From Atherix ibis (lineage: Eukaryota; Arthropoda; Insecta; Diptera; Athericidae), in contig OY282610.1 in the NCBI GenBank assembly GCA_958298945.1, positions 28,222,167 through 28,286,166 on the forward strand: a stretch of DNA of 64,000 nucleotides, given 5' to 3'. The notes below the pieces were generated by a model. It did not search any database. It had not been told where the DNA came from and saw only the letters and a program-made list of their open reading frames with translations. Both the position numbers and the translations under genes were made by a program. This document shows, in pieces, positions 1 through 11,571 of this stretch; positions within the stretch are counted from its first letter, which is position 1; every line of letters starts with the position of its first letter.

Positions 1-2090
1 ATGCTGATGAATTTATAGAATCGAACGTGACTGCTGTTATTACTACTGACGAAACGATCGTAGTTGTCATTGCTGAAGATTGTGATATTGATAGGTCTTT
101 GCTATCAATATTATTGGAACTTGCATTAGGAACGTTATATCGTTGCGGTTGTTGTTGATGTTGCTGCTGCTGCTGTTGATACTGTTTTTGGTATTGTTGC
201 TGTTGTTGTTGTTGCTGCTGTTGCTGTAATAATATTTGCTGTTGTTTGGATTTGGAATTATCAAATTTTTCTAGCATATATTCATCAACCTCAGAGGCTG
301 AGCTCTGATGCTCTGGCTCTTGGTCTTCATTGTCTTCGTATATCATACCAAGAGACGAGACTGGCCGTGAACTCGATGCAGCCGCCATTGCAATATCATG
401 CAGCTCTTTCTGAGGCACAATTATTTCTATATTATCGATTTGCGATAAATAATCATCACGATATGCTTGATTAAGATTCTTATAGAATTCTTCATTCATT
501 TCGCCGCTATCGATCATATCGAAAAGTTGTTGCTGTTGTTGAAGTGTTAAATTAACCAATGGTATACCGCCGCCAGCCCCACCTCCACCCCCCGAATCAT
601 CGATCGGTACGCTCATTATCCCGAGTCCTAATCCTCCGCCCTTATCATTGACACGACGAAAAAACTCTTCCGCCTCAAGGACGTCCATGCCCATGCCCGA
701 TAACTGATTCATATTACTAAAGATGTCCCTGTTTAGCTCGCCGCTCCGAAAAAAATTCACCTCATTTCGTTTTCTAGCATCCGATTGGTTTTTAAACAAT
801 TCCTCACCACTAACACCAACGCCTCTGTATAGTTCACTATTAAAATGTGGCGACTGTTGTCCTTGAGCTTGTTGTGCTTGTTCTCGTTGGCCCTGTTGGC
901 GTTCTCGTTCGATCAGATCAATTCCCTCTTCAAGACCGTCCTTAATATTCGTGTTTCCTAAAAAATCCCGAATCATCATGGCATTCGGCTTACGGCCATC
1001 GTCGCCCCCACCTTGACAAAAATTTAAAATATCAACATTCATATTAGGATATGCCTTTTGCTGTAATCGTCGAAACTCGACCAGATTGCTCTCATTCACA
1101 CTAGCCGCCAGTTCGTCGTAGCGCTCCTCTTCGAGGGCACGAACCTTTTCCTCATTTAAGGCGATCATTCGTGGTGATTTGGAACGTCTGCCCGAATGGT
1201 ACACGTTCGATGGTAAAGGAAGTGGTGCTAGCAGTTTATTATAGCCATCGACACTGTCAGTGCTGGTCTCCAGCGCCTCGTTCTTCAGCTCTTCAAGCAT
1301 ATTATTGAACTCGTTTGTCGACGGCTCATTTGGCACGATCTGCTTACGTTCATAGTGTCCGTCGTGCATTGTATCGATTTCGTGTTCAAATTCAAATTTC
1401 TTTGGACCTCTAAGTTCCATACCGACATCATCGATTTCGAACACATTCTCAATGATTCCAGTGCGCCCATACAGACCCATCAGATTGCTAACGACTGACT
1501 GCTGTTCAATGGTAATATTCTCGAGTTTCTCAAGTCGACTCCACATTTTTCCATATTCATTCGACAAGAGGTCCAAGGCCCTCCAGGCAAATTTCAGTTC
1601 AGTCTCCAATAAGCTTATCCTTGTCGCTATTTTATCCATATAGTCAGATATTATATAATCTGAGTGCTGTTGGGCATTATACAGTGTACAAAGTTGCTGT
1701 TCACTGTTCATTGAGGACATCATGCCGTCGGCAGCCGAGCTCGGATGTATACTCATGCTGAGGTTCGATTGCGAACTGTAGACAGCCTGCGATGATGGAT
1801 GGCTCGGCAGCAAACTATGCTGCTGCTGTTGCTGTTGTTGGTGCAATAATTGTAGCTGTTGCATTTGATGCGCTTGCAATTGATGTTGGGGGCTCGGTAT
1901 ATGTCCCAAAGAGAGCGTCGAACCATCCCCGCTAACACCACTTCGTACCGACAATAATGGACTACACGGACTCGAATGCACTTGGCTAGGTTGGCCTAGA
2001 GTATTCAGAAGTTTATGATGCGGTTTTGGTGATGATATCTGATGCTGATGTTGGAATTGTGCCTGTTGTTGCTGTTGTTGTTGCTGATGC

Positions 2091-2142
<52 letters not shown>

Positions 2143-2248
2143 GCTGATGTTGTAGCTGTTGCTGATGCTGATGCTGTTGCTGTTGCTGCTGCTGTTGGTG
2201 TTGTTGGTGCTGAAGCTGCTGTTGACGATTCACTTTCATCGCATCCAT
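1..2248 (-). CDS. unc-13: unc-13, inferred alternative first coding exon (Unc13B-type N-terminus), partial
   Basis: A minus-strand frame is open from an ATG at 2248-2246 (MDAMKVNRQ) to the left edge, giving at least 749 residues. An in-frame TAG lies four codons before the ATG and no pyrimidine-rich acceptor precedes it, so this looks like a true first coding exon. Order: polyglutamine and Q/H run (about residues 8-70), a Ser/Pro/Gln linker, a second Q run (about 127-145), then a non-repetitive, probably coiled-coil block at about residues 200-255 (1,484-1,650; motifs LETELKFAWRALDLL and YGKMWSRLEKLE). After that come acidic and Gly-rich stretches and a third Q run (about 668-700). UNC-13 primes synaptic vesicles at the active zone, and in Drosophila long and short N-termini come from alternative first exons. 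Assignment here rests on position and orientation downstream of the Unc13A-type exons, not on a domain, because the shared C1/C2/MUN exons would be off the left edge. It could instead be a separate gene for a Q-rich coiled-coil protein. Not a transposon. Confidence 0.62.
147..246 (-). repeat. Third polyglutamine tract of the exon
   Basis: In-frame CAG/CAA run with two Tyr/Lys interruptions (about residues 668-700 of the left exon). It follows an acidic stretch ending in MLEKFDNSKSKQ. Confidence 0.8.
2043..2225 (-). repeat. CAG/CAA (polyglutamine) repeat in the first exon
   Basis: A plus-strand run of TTG, CTG and TGT units reads as glutamines interrupted by His and Leu on the minus strand, in frame with the ATG at 2248. 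The pure CAA stretch is near 2,092-2,140. Such runs often vary in length between alleles. Confidence 0.85.
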
Positions 2249-3690
2249 TTTAATAAACTATTTTTTTTTCTTTGCTTATAAAAAAAAAATTGTTTATTGA
2301 AATTTTTTGACTATGCGATGTATTTTTTTTTATTTCAAGAAAAACTGGGATTTTTTTTTTTTTTGGTTCAAATTCTGTTTATTCCATTGATATTGTGCGC
2401 CTTGAATTATTTAGTATTGAATATTTTAATAAACTGAGCTTATTTATTTCTATTGAAAAATTTAATACTTATTTATCCAGGCTTTCGATGAATTTTGAAT
2501 GCGATTAATTTGGTATTCAATTTTTAGCTGTTTTTCACTTCATTAAATTCGGTATTATCAAAATTTGATAAGCAATTTTCACAACAACAAAAAATTCTGT
2601 TATGAAAAAAATATTTTTTCATAGTAATTTTCAATATCAAATCACTTTTTATATATATAAAATTATTAACAAAATTCAATAATTCACAATTTATTTATAA
2701 ATATTTAACTGTAGAAAAAGAAACAAATTTTAGATTGAATTATTAATCAAAAATTTTATGTATTTTTGTAGGTGTTTTTTTGAAACTTTTTTTTGTTGAA
2801 CAAATTCACTTATGCACACCATGCACTTAGGCAAATTCTATTCAAAAACTATTTTGTTATTGCCTCGAAAACTTGTCTGAGGGATAGTATCATATTTTTT
2901 TTTAAACCACAAAGATTTATTCGAACAAAATTTTTCCATACACAAATAGTTTATTATTTTTATGAGATCAGCAAATGCCTGCACAAAAAAAAAATAATAA
3001 TGTCATCTCATTTTAAAAAAAATTCTAAATGATTCCGTTGAAAAAAAAAGCTTTAATCCGGTTGATTACAAGAATGTTAACGTTTGATTGAAACCACAAA
3101 ACCTGTGCAAAATATTTACGTTTATTTATTTATGGAGACAATATATTGTTGCAAATACGTGTAGGAAAGCTTACAATATGAAATGTTAAAATTTATAGAA
3201 ATTTATCTACGGTGTAGTTATTCTCAGATATTTTTATATGGGTAGGTTGTGAATAGTTGTAAATAAGTAAAAGTAGACACATAATGAGATTAATTGGAAA
3301 GTAAATACGAAAATAAAATACAATTTCATTGGATAGTGAGTTTTTTTATTTAATTAATTTTCAATACTTGCATTGCATTCGTTTGTTATCCAATGAATTA
3401 TAGGAAAAAATGTTTGTTGTTTTCAATATTCGTTTGTATTTTCAATATGATTATTTGCAATTTATAGAAGAAATAAAATAAAAAGAAAAACTATTATAAC
3501 AATTATTTTCCCCGGAAAAATTTACAAAAGAATTCATTTCAAATTAAATTATTAGCAAATTGAATTTAAATTTAATTTCGAAAATTCTTTGCCATTATTT
3601 TGGTGAGAGATTTTAAGTTGAATCCCATAAAAGAAGAGACTGTCTTGTATAAATAATGCTTTTGGTAGCTATTTAATTCTAGCTCGAATT
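2249..3690. other. AT-rich upstream region of the left exon
   Basis: No gene seen. There are many homopolymer T and A tracts. The stretch just upstream (higher coordinates) of 2,248 should contain 5' UTR and promoter of the left exon, but no convincing core promoter motif stands out in this AT content. Confidence 0.4.
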
Positions 3691-4109
3691 TCAATTAGGG
3701 CAAAAATTGGCCGATAGTATCTAACGATTTGGGAACAGATTTGGTTGACGAGTCAGCTAAGTTGGCTTTTCGTCAGCCAACGTCAGCTGTCAGACATTTG
3801 GTAGCCAGCCGTCAGATAGTTTTGTTCGTGACGTCACGTTGGCATAAATTTGCCATTTTTGCTAGGAAATTACAAGTTTCCTTGCTGTAGCTCTTTGAGT
3901 GAAGTTTACTCACCAGCTTCTCTTAAACCAGAACTGACTGCTACAACCATTAGTCATATTATAACAATACTAGAAAGGTAACACTTAAAGTTTTGCGTAC
4001 CGTGACAAATTTTATTGAAATCGGTGTAGTACACTTATACCATCAAAAGTTATTCAAGCTTAACAATAAATCAGAATAAAGAGAATTTCGCTATAATTTA
4101 GAATATTAC

Positions 4110-4800
4110 CAATTTGCTTCGATAACGGCAAATGGTTCCGTCGCTTTCGTTGTGGAAATTCCGATGAACCTCTTGCCGGAACAAGACCGGCATATCAGCT
4201 GTCATTATAAATTTTCTGAGTTAAATATTTATTTATCATCAAACCGTTTTAAACCATTTACTAAAGTTTGGGTTCAAAAACACATCGAATGTGAAAAACA
4301 GTAAGGGACCGACTTAACATCTGCGATTCGCTGCTGAACCGCAATGAAATCGAGCCATTTCTGAATCGAATCATAACTGGCAACAAAATATTGGTAGAAT
4401 ACGATAATATCGTTCGAAATAGATTGTGGAATAAGAAACATGGACGATCACAAAGTATTTCGAAGACAGGATCGAAAGGGAATCGTTTATTATGAACTGC
4501 TACCGGTCAGTCAAACTATTAACTGGATACTGTATTGTGAGCAATTCGATTGAGAGAAAATTGCCAAAATAGGTTAATAGGAAGGGTATCGTATTCCACC
4601 ACGATACCGCTCGATCACACATATTTTTGATAACTCATCAAAAATTAAAAGAGCTTGCCTGGATAGTTTTGAAAAAGAGTTTTTCGAACTCTCTTAATGG
4701 TACCAAGATGGCTTCAATTGATTCAGTTTTTCAATCAGAAACTACATAAGTTCTATACTGATGGAATCCTGGCTCTACCCTAAAAATGGCAATGCATTAT
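4110..4800 (+). pseudogene. Decayed mariner transposase, cecropia-like
   Basis: The plus strand carries recognisable pieces of a mariner transposase in several frames. They are a helix-turn-helix end (WFRRFRCGN near 4,135), the first catalytic region (FLNRIITGN, the Asp replaced, near 4,360), RKGIVYYELLPVSQTIN (about 4,477-4,525) and the second catalytic motif (KGIVFHHDTARSH, about 4,582-4,620). The third motif is lost and stops and frameshifts are frequent, so it is dead. The sequence at 3,700-3,850, rich in GTCAGC/GCTGTCAG, may be its 5' untranslated part. Confidence 0.75.
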
Positions 4801-4809
4801 CAATAATAA

Positions 4810-6320
4810 AAGAAGAATATTTAGTTTGAATAAATTGATTTTAACATTTTCATTTAAGAGTCTTTAATTTACCCAAAAAGGAACACGAACTTTTTCGATT
4901 AACCAAAAATTTTTTTTTAAATTTTTTTTCTTAAAAATAAAATATTCCACCAAAAGAATAATAAAAGTTATAAGAGAGTACACATCCAGAATGCCACCAA
5001 GATTTGAATAAGCTTTCATAAAACTTTTCTTCTTTACATTCCTAACCAGGTCTCTTAGATTTTTCTGTTATCCCAATTAAGTTAAAATTTGTTTCAAACT
5101 ATCAGCATTTTCTTAATAAATCTTTGTTGATTTTATTATTTCTGTAATAATATAGAAATGCTGAACGCAACGCCATCTATTGACAAGTGGACAGAACCAT
5201 ATCCTAGGTTATATTAGGACCAGTGTAAAATCGTTTTTATTTAGTAAAGACTATTGTAATATATTTTAATGATTATGGCAAATATTTTTAAAAAACTGAT
5301 TAAATAATTTTCCACCAAAAAAAAATCAATTTTGCTTAAACTATGAACTATTGAGTATAAGTACACTTGCCAAATTGTAAAATGTAAAGAAAAAATCGTC
5401 TGCGATTGCAAATTTGGAAATTTATTGAAAATTTTAATGTTTTAACAATAAAATCCGATATAATAAAAAAAATTGCAGAATGATTTAGTGAACAAATTGC
5501 TGAAGTTTAACTAATTTCGATACAAGAAAGGCTACATTATTGATGTAAAAATAAATTAAATGTGTGTATTCATGTATGCGAATAAGAAAAAGATGAAGAA
5601 TAAAAAATAAAAATTAGTTTCACTTTTCTAAATATTTTTTTGTTACAAACCGATTTAGTCGGCAATATTTACATAGAAACAATATTCCACAAAAAGTCTT
5701 TGAAAGAATTTCCATTTAGGAATCCTTTTTCTTCAATCGGATTTCAAAAATAGAACTTAATACTAAATACAATAAAATATATTAAAATCCTTTATTTTTC
5801 TATTATTATCATAAAATGGGCACAAAGGAATATAGAGAAAATTCAGGTCACAATTTTATTCGAAAAACTGTGAGTGCAAAACATTATCCTCTGCCATTCT
5901 ATTGACTCCACACACTGCCATGCAAGTACGCGTATATATCTATACATGTGCCAACAACCTGATACTATATATGCATAAATGTATATAAAAAACAGATATC
6001 ATATCGTAAAAAATAATGAGCCTAAAGTCAGTCTATTTTGCAGTGTAACAAAGTCCACCATTTTCCATTTGTGTGCATTTAAAATTCAATTTCAATTATT
6101 TTTCTCAGAAATTATTCACTATCACTTTTAACGTGTATAGTAACATTTTCATATAATATATAAATCCTTTATTAAAAGTATCTTTATAATTAATTTTTCA
6201 AAATTTCTGTCCATTTCTCTAAAACATCATTTTATTGTATACACGTATATCATACAATATGGTTTTTGTTCAATCAAAACAGTATAAAAATATTTATTTA
6301 AAATTGTGATTTCTTGACAT
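4810..6320. other. AT-rich sequence without a recognisable gene
   Basis: No gene or clear transposon motif seen. Contains poly-T runs and a few TATA/CATA microsatellite stretches near 5,930-6,000. Confidence 0.4.
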
Positions 6321-6334
6321 TTTGCACGATTTTA

Positions 6335-6722
6335 ACCGTGTATGGCATGCTGGATTGATTTGGAAATTGCAACGAGTCCTTTCACATCCTAAAATCATTA
6401 CTCTCAGACCGATATTTTCAGATAGCTAAAAATACTGAGTATTCTGGCATTTATCCTATTCCCGCCAGTGTCCCTCAGGGAAGTATTCTAAGTCCACTCC
6501 TTTACAATATTTACACCTATGATATTGCCATTCTTACATATCACAAAGATCCTTTCACATTTATCAATAGCCTACAGAATCACATCCACTCCTTAGAAAG
6601 CTTGTTCAAAAGGTGGAGATTGGGGATAAATGAGCAAAAATCTACTCATGTCACTTTCACACTCTGCCAAGAACATATGCCCAATATAACCCTAAACGGC
6701 AGTAACATTCGATTACCCGGTT
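6335..6722 (+). pseudogene. Jockey-type LINE reverse transcriptase fragment
   Basis: Conceptual translation gives DRVWHAGLIWKL, then after a frame break PASVPQGSILSPLLYNIYT (RT motif around the PQGS turn), then LQNHIHSLESLFKRWRLGIN and EQKSTHVTFTL. These are successive blocks of the reverse transcriptase of jockey-clade non-LTR retrotransposons. The YADD-containing block between them is deleted, so the fragment is inactive. The region 6,745-7,150 after it holds no motif I recognise. Confidence 0.8.
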
Positions 6723-7353
6723 AACCTCACACGAAAATAAGAAGAAATTAACACAAATAATTACTCGGACTCCTAGACAATAGGTCAGTAGGTACTGAAA
6801 CCAATATGAATAAACAGACTCGATTAAGCATTCCAATTGCCTTCTAGTTCAAACCCAACTTTTATGTATGAAACACTGTTATCCGCAATGATCTCATAGT
6901 CCCTTTTGTTCATGATATTACTGTGTCTTGTTATAAAAAGTTCCATTCCCTTGTCTCCAATCATACTAATCTCCAATGATAAATCGTAAATTTTGTAAGA
7001 TTCGACGCCATTGAATTTTTTTCTTTTGGCGCATTGTGAAAGATTGTATTTTGTCAGATGATTTTCAAAAAAAGAGCATATAAAAATTAACATCCGCAAT
7101 GTAATAGCCGAATTACAGCCCGAAATTTGTAAAGTCATCATAAATTACTTACAAGTGTAGTCTTAGAAGTACCCGACCTAACGTATAAATGGCGGTTATT
7201 GTTTGAAAAAAATTATGGTGAACCAAAGTACCAACCTTATAAAGCCTAAGTTTGAAGTTTGATGATGCTGCGTTGTTTAGTATTTGTTTGACAGCCATTA
7301 ATAGTGAACGCTCACAGTGAATTTGTAAACATGGGCAAAATTGGTGATCGTTA

Positions 7354-8625
7354 TTTGAAATAACTTAAAAATGCGGTATTGACAACAGATGGCATAACTT
7401 TTACACATGGTTTGTGTTAATAATAATTCATATGGCATTTTGGAGGTTAAACATCTGTCATTTATTCTCGATAAGTCATTGAACGAAATAGTGTAAACAA
7501 CAAAGTTTTTTTTTGCTTCAAAAATGTCGAACTTCGTACCAAAAAAGTCCCATTTGCGGGAAGTGTTGACTTACTTCTTCAATTTTAAAAAAGTGCAGCG
7601 ATTGCTCACCAAAGCTTATCCTGAATATGTTCCATCGATTTCAATGTGCGAGAGATGGTTTGTGCGGTTCAGAAGTGGTGATTTTGACACGGAAGACAAA
7701 GAACGACCAGGTCAGCCAAATAAGTTTGAAGATGAAGATTTGGAGGCATTACTCGACGAAGACTGTTGTCGAACTCAAGAAGAAATTGCAAAATCATTGG
7801 GAGTCACTCAAGCAGCCATTTCAAAACGTTTGAAAGCAGCAGGATTCATCCAAAAGCAAGGAAATTGGGTCCCATATGAATTGAAGCCGAGAGACGTTGA
7901 AAGGCGATTTTGCACGTCCGAAATGCTGCTTGAACGGCAGAAAAAGAAGTCGTTTTTGAATCGAATAATTACTGGCGACGCAAAATGGATTCATTACGAC
8001 AACCCAAAGCGCAAAAAATCGTATGTGAAGCCCGGCCAACCAGCCTAATCAATGCCAAAGTCAAATATCCATGGCGCCAAGGTAATGCTCTGTATTTTGT
8101 GGGATCAGAAGGGTGTGATCTTTTATGAGCTATTGAAATCGGGCCAGACGATCACAGGCGACCTCTACCGAACACAATTAATCCGTTTGAACCGAGCATT
8201 GGCCGAAAAACGCCCGGAATATGCGACCAGACACGAAGCCATAATTTTCCATCATGACAATGCTCGGCCTCATGTTGCAAGACCGGTTAAAAATTATTTA
8301 GAAAACAGTGGCTGGGAAGTTTTGCCTCACCCGCCTTATAGCCCAGACCTTGCTCCGTCCGACTACCATTTGTTTAGATTCATGCAAAACGCCCTCACCG
8401 GAATACGCTTCACTTCAGAACAGGGCAACAAAAATTGGCTCGATTCATTCTTGGCCTCAAAACCGGAGCAGTTTTTTTTGGCGCGGAATCCATATGTTGC
8501 CAGAAAGATGGGAAAAAGTAGTGGCTTCCGATGGACAATACTTTGAATAAAATATATTATAACAATTTTTCAAAATAAACACTCAAAGTTTGCCAAAAAT
8601 CCCGCACTTTTAAGTTATACACCCA
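7354..8625 (+). mobile_element. Mos1-like mariner, almost full length, with terminal inverted repeats
   Basis: ATAACTTAAAAATGCGG at 7,360-7,376 is matched, inverted and with one mismatch, by the sequence at about 8,601-8,618. These bracket a transposase reading frame, giving an element of about 1.27 kb, the usual mariner length. Insertion next to a TA is plausible at the left end. The exact ends are uncertain by a few bases. Confidence 0.8.
7524..8550 (+). pseudogene. Mos1-like mariner transposase with one stop and one frameshift
   Basis: The reading frame starts MSNFVPKKSHLREVL and resembles the mauritiana subfamily (Mos1). Order: paired helix-turn-helix DNA-binding region (residues 1-110; CERWFVRFRSGDFDTEDKE, then EIAKSLGVTQAAISKRL), the WVPYEL linker motif, and the first catalytic Asp in TGDAKW, where the family usually has TGDEKW. 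The second catalytic Asp is in FHHDNARPH and the third in YSPDLAPSDYHLF. There are 34 residues between the second and third Asp, the DD34D signature of mariners. Two lesions are seen: an in-frame TAA at 8,046-8,048 in the loop after KKSYVKPGQPA, and a one-base indel in a T run near 8,472-8,479, after which the C-terminus (FFWRGIHMLPERW, SDGQYFE) continues in another frame. It is therefore inactive but probably recent compared with the other relics. Confidence 0.88.
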
Positions 8626-9149
8626 TATATTTACAACTGTAAATTATTGAGTGGCAGAGTTTAAACTAGCGCCAAATGAGGTGACCATACCATAAATGGT
8701 GCAGAAAATCCAGAAAATGGTATTGGATGACTGTCGACTGAAAGTGCTGCTAGATGGCAGGAATTTCAAAAATTGCTGTCCATCGCATATTGACTAAAAA
8801 TTTGGATATGAGAAAGCTGTGCGCAAGATGGATACCGCGTTTGCTCACAATTGAACATAAACAGTGTCGTGACGATGTTTCAATCAAGTGTTTGGCGATG
8901 TTTGACACTAATAAAGCCGAGTATTTGCATCGATTCATAACCATGGATGACTCATGGGTCCAGTACTTCATACTTGAGATGAAGAAACAGTCAAAAGAAT
9001 GGATTGAAAAGGGAGAATTAGCTCCAAAGGTGGCGACGACAGTTCCATCTGCTGGCAAGGTCATGGCGTTAGTTAAAAATAAACAAATAATATTTGATGG
9101 GATCAAATTGACGAATTTATCAAAGCTTTTTTCTTATTTTTAATAGCAA

Positions 9150-9890
9150 TTAATAATATTTATGATGCTGTTTATTTGGATTTAAATTTTTTTCTTTTTG
9201 GTAAAAAAATATTGCAAAAATTTGATACCGAATTCAATTCACATACCAATTCCTATAATCACATATGATACACTTATTTGGTTTATGGAAAATTTTCAAT
9301 TTTTCCCATTCATTTGCTTATTTTAAGTAGAAATATATTCCGAATTGAAATGAAAATATAAATGTGTCCTTGGAAATATTATTCTATGCTTTGCTCTGTG
9401 ATTTATTTTATCTTCTATTTAAAGCCTAAGGAAATCTTAGAAAGGATGAACATGCAAATATTTTCAAAAATTTTCTTTTGGATCACTTTCTACTGTGTCC
9501 TTGTTATAATCACTTGGGACGGAACAGCCACTTCAAAGTTAGATTTAGTAATATTTTAACCACATTTAATATACAAAAATATCATTATTATCTCTCAAGG
9601 AGGAGTGCACATTTTCTCCAGTTGAGACAATTTGCTCTTTTGTACCAAAAGGTAAACAGTTTCTTCTTTAATCTTTTTGGCTAAATATATAATCAAAATG
9701 GAGCAAATATTTCTTATTATAATATAATCCCAAAAGAATATTTTCTTTTCAATTTAAAGAAAAATAATACTTTCTTTAAATTAAAATAAAACAAAAAATA
9801 TTTCTTTCTTAATTAATGCATATTAAATGTGCTACGTTAATCAGATGTAAATTTATGTTCTAGAAAATAAATTTAAATGAATGAAAGTTC
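9150..9890. other. AT-rich sequence, nothing recognised
   Basis: No coding or repeat structure that I can support. Confidence 0.4.
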
Positions 9891-9904
9891 ATGCCAAAAA
9901 AAAT

Positions 9905-10070
9905 CGGTTATTTAACGACCACAGCTGTCAGAGTTGACAGCAACGGTCACAATGACACCTTCGGATCAAAATACTAACTGACACCTTCAGATTTTTATGT
10001 ATATAATAGCTTGTTTAAAGTCATTCGTGAGTTGATAGAGCCTCATATGTGTTATGTATCCACCGAGCGA
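9905..10070 (+). repeat. Partial end of the minisatellite-bearing element
   Basis: AATGACACCTT followed by a GATCAAAATAC-type stretch (about 9,951-9,978) resembles the start of the element at 17,145-17,180. AGAGCCTCATATGTG (about 10,038-10,052) resembles its internal monomer. An internal GACACCTTC(G/A)GA duplication occurs at 9,955 and 9,980. Likely a short, mostly deleted copy of that family. Confidence 0.4.
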
Positions 10071-10134
10071 GAAATGAACCTCATTGCTTTGAAAAAGCAC
10101 CATCCAAAAAAACAGCTCCTCGTTTGCGCATTTT

Positions 10135-10650
10135 ATATCCTATTCAACAATCAATAACATTAAGTGGTAATCCATAGTCTATATAAATATTATATAAAAT
10201 ACTTAAAAATAGAGCCATAATTTTCCAACCATAAAATGGGTAAAATCTAATACAGTTGATAAAATTTCCAAATAATTCTTAATTTATTATTTTAGAAAGA
10301 AAAAACAACAATTAAGGATTATTATATGTGATAGAGTAAAAAAATAGAATTTTATTTTATGGTTTTTCTCTCGAAATATTTTCTTTTGAGGATATTTTTG
10401 TTTATAAATTTATGCACAATATTGTTTTTGGAAATTATTTTTTTGCTGTGTAGATATAATATAAAAAAAATAAAATAAAACTAAATATACAAAAGGTGTG
10501 AAAATTTTCAAAAAAAACATTTGCGACATATTATTGTAAAAAAATTAGCGATAATTATCAAAACAATATTTTTAAAAAATTAATGTAAAAATAAAATAGA
10601 GGAAATAACAAAAAAAAACCACAAAATACAAAAATTTGCAGATTAATGGG
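10135..10650. other. AT-rich sequence, nothing recognised
   Basis: No gene. The AACCATAAAATG stretch near 10,227 recurs near 17,820, possibly from a shared repeat. Confidence 0.3.
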
Positions 10651-10652
10651 TA

Positions 10653-11134
10653 CAGTGTGCACTAGAGATGGTATACACTGTAGCGCATCGACACACTGTG
10701 CACAAAGGAACAGAATAATTATAATAACTTTTTTTTTATAAAATCGAGTTGTCTGAGAAGTGAACGAAATAGTTTACGTTAGATTGTTGGTTATAATTTT
10801 TAGTTGCTTGGCTGGAATTGTAATTGTTGTTGCTTAATTGGACTCAGTCGTACTTGTTCAGTTGAAAATGGAGAACTTTTAGTTGCTTAAGGTAGTTGTT
10901 CGATGGCAACTACAAGCTAATCATTTTCATCTAGACAAGTACGGCTGGCTCCAAAACATCAGCAACGGTTACAGTTCCAATCAAGCAATAAAATTATTTG
11001 CAATAGATTTAACAGAATCTGTTTTTAATGTGCAACAGTACTCAGCGACTGACTTAACCAATAACAAAAAAATTACGTTTCTTTGAGTACAGTGTGTAGA
11101 TGTCCTACAGTGTATACTATCCCCAGTACATACT
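10653..11134. mobile_element. Foldback element (MITE) with about 220-bp inverted arms
   Basis: The left end CAGTGTGCACTAGAGATGG is matched by the inverted right end (CAGTATGTACTGGGGATAG read from 11,134 inward). Both are followed by a shared GTATACACTGTAG. The similarity continues inward, ending with AGTCGTACTTGTTCAG (about 10,848) opposite CTAGACAAGTACGGCT (about 10,931). Almost the whole 482 bp is thus one imperfect hairpin with a short loop. It has no coding capacity. The CAGTG ends recall hAT elements, but no 8-bp target duplication is visible, so the superfamily is open. Confidence 0.75.
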
Positions 11135-11139
11135 GAAGC

Positions 11140-11560
11140 CACTGATCCACTCCCGTTGCCACATTTACATACATACATGCATATTCGCATAAATGTGAAA
11201 AAATTTCAAATCCAGTCTCTATCAAACTTCTCTCTTCTCTGTCATTTCTCAATCTGTTCTTTTATTTACCCTCTGTCACCTATTTTGATATTTTACGCTT
11301 TATTTCTTTTTATGGCAAGTGCTTTTTTACTTATTGTATCTATTGTATTATAACTTTATTAATTATATAATAATCAAACTAATCTAATAACAAACAAAAA
11401 ATCAATTCCACTCAAAATTATTACTCCACTTAATCTATTTCATCTTCAAATTATTTGTTTTATCAAATATTATAAATAGTAGTTAATTAAGAGCCGTATT
11501 CTTGTTCTTTTAATTATAATAACAATTTTTTTATTTATTATCCCTTATCCTATTTATATA
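11140..11560. other. AT- and pyrimidine-rich spacer
   Basis: Pyrimidine-rich stretch at 11,215-11,280, otherwise AT-rich. No gene seen. Confidence 0.3.
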
Positions 11561-11571
11561 TGTATATTAAA

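Larger units (their letters stand above)
7158..9145 (+). mobile_element. Older mariner-like element split by a nested insertion
   Basis: A left terminal repeat core AAGTACCCGACCTAA (7,167-7,181) is followed by an ATG at 7,331 (MGKIGDRY). Then comes the inserted younger mariner (7,354-8,625). Beyond it, transposase resumes: ISKIAVHRILTKNLDMRKLC and RWIPRLLTIEHKQ (about 8,758-8,865), NKAEYLHRFITMDDSW (first catalytic Asp region) and SAGKVMAL, after which it is lost. The terminal core is the reverse complement of TTAGGTCGGGTACTT at 11,821-11,835, the 3' end of another mariner relic in this window. That the two flanks belong to one element is inferred. Confidence 0.6.

Noticed and set aside
2026..2253. 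Plus-strand poly-Val/Ala/Asp open frame
   Set aside because: It is the antisense reading of the CAG/CAA polyglutamine repeat.
6824..7141. 105-codon minus-strand open frame
   Set aside because: No recognised motif, lies between LINE and mariner relics, and has no splice or promoter context. Probably chance in a transposon remnant.
8750..9106. 118-codon minus-strand open frame
   Set aside because: Antisense shadow of the older mariner transposase on the plus strand.
10653..11134. Open frames at 10,883-11,190 inside the foldback element
   Set aside because: They read through the inverted arm and right end of the element and carry no protein motif.
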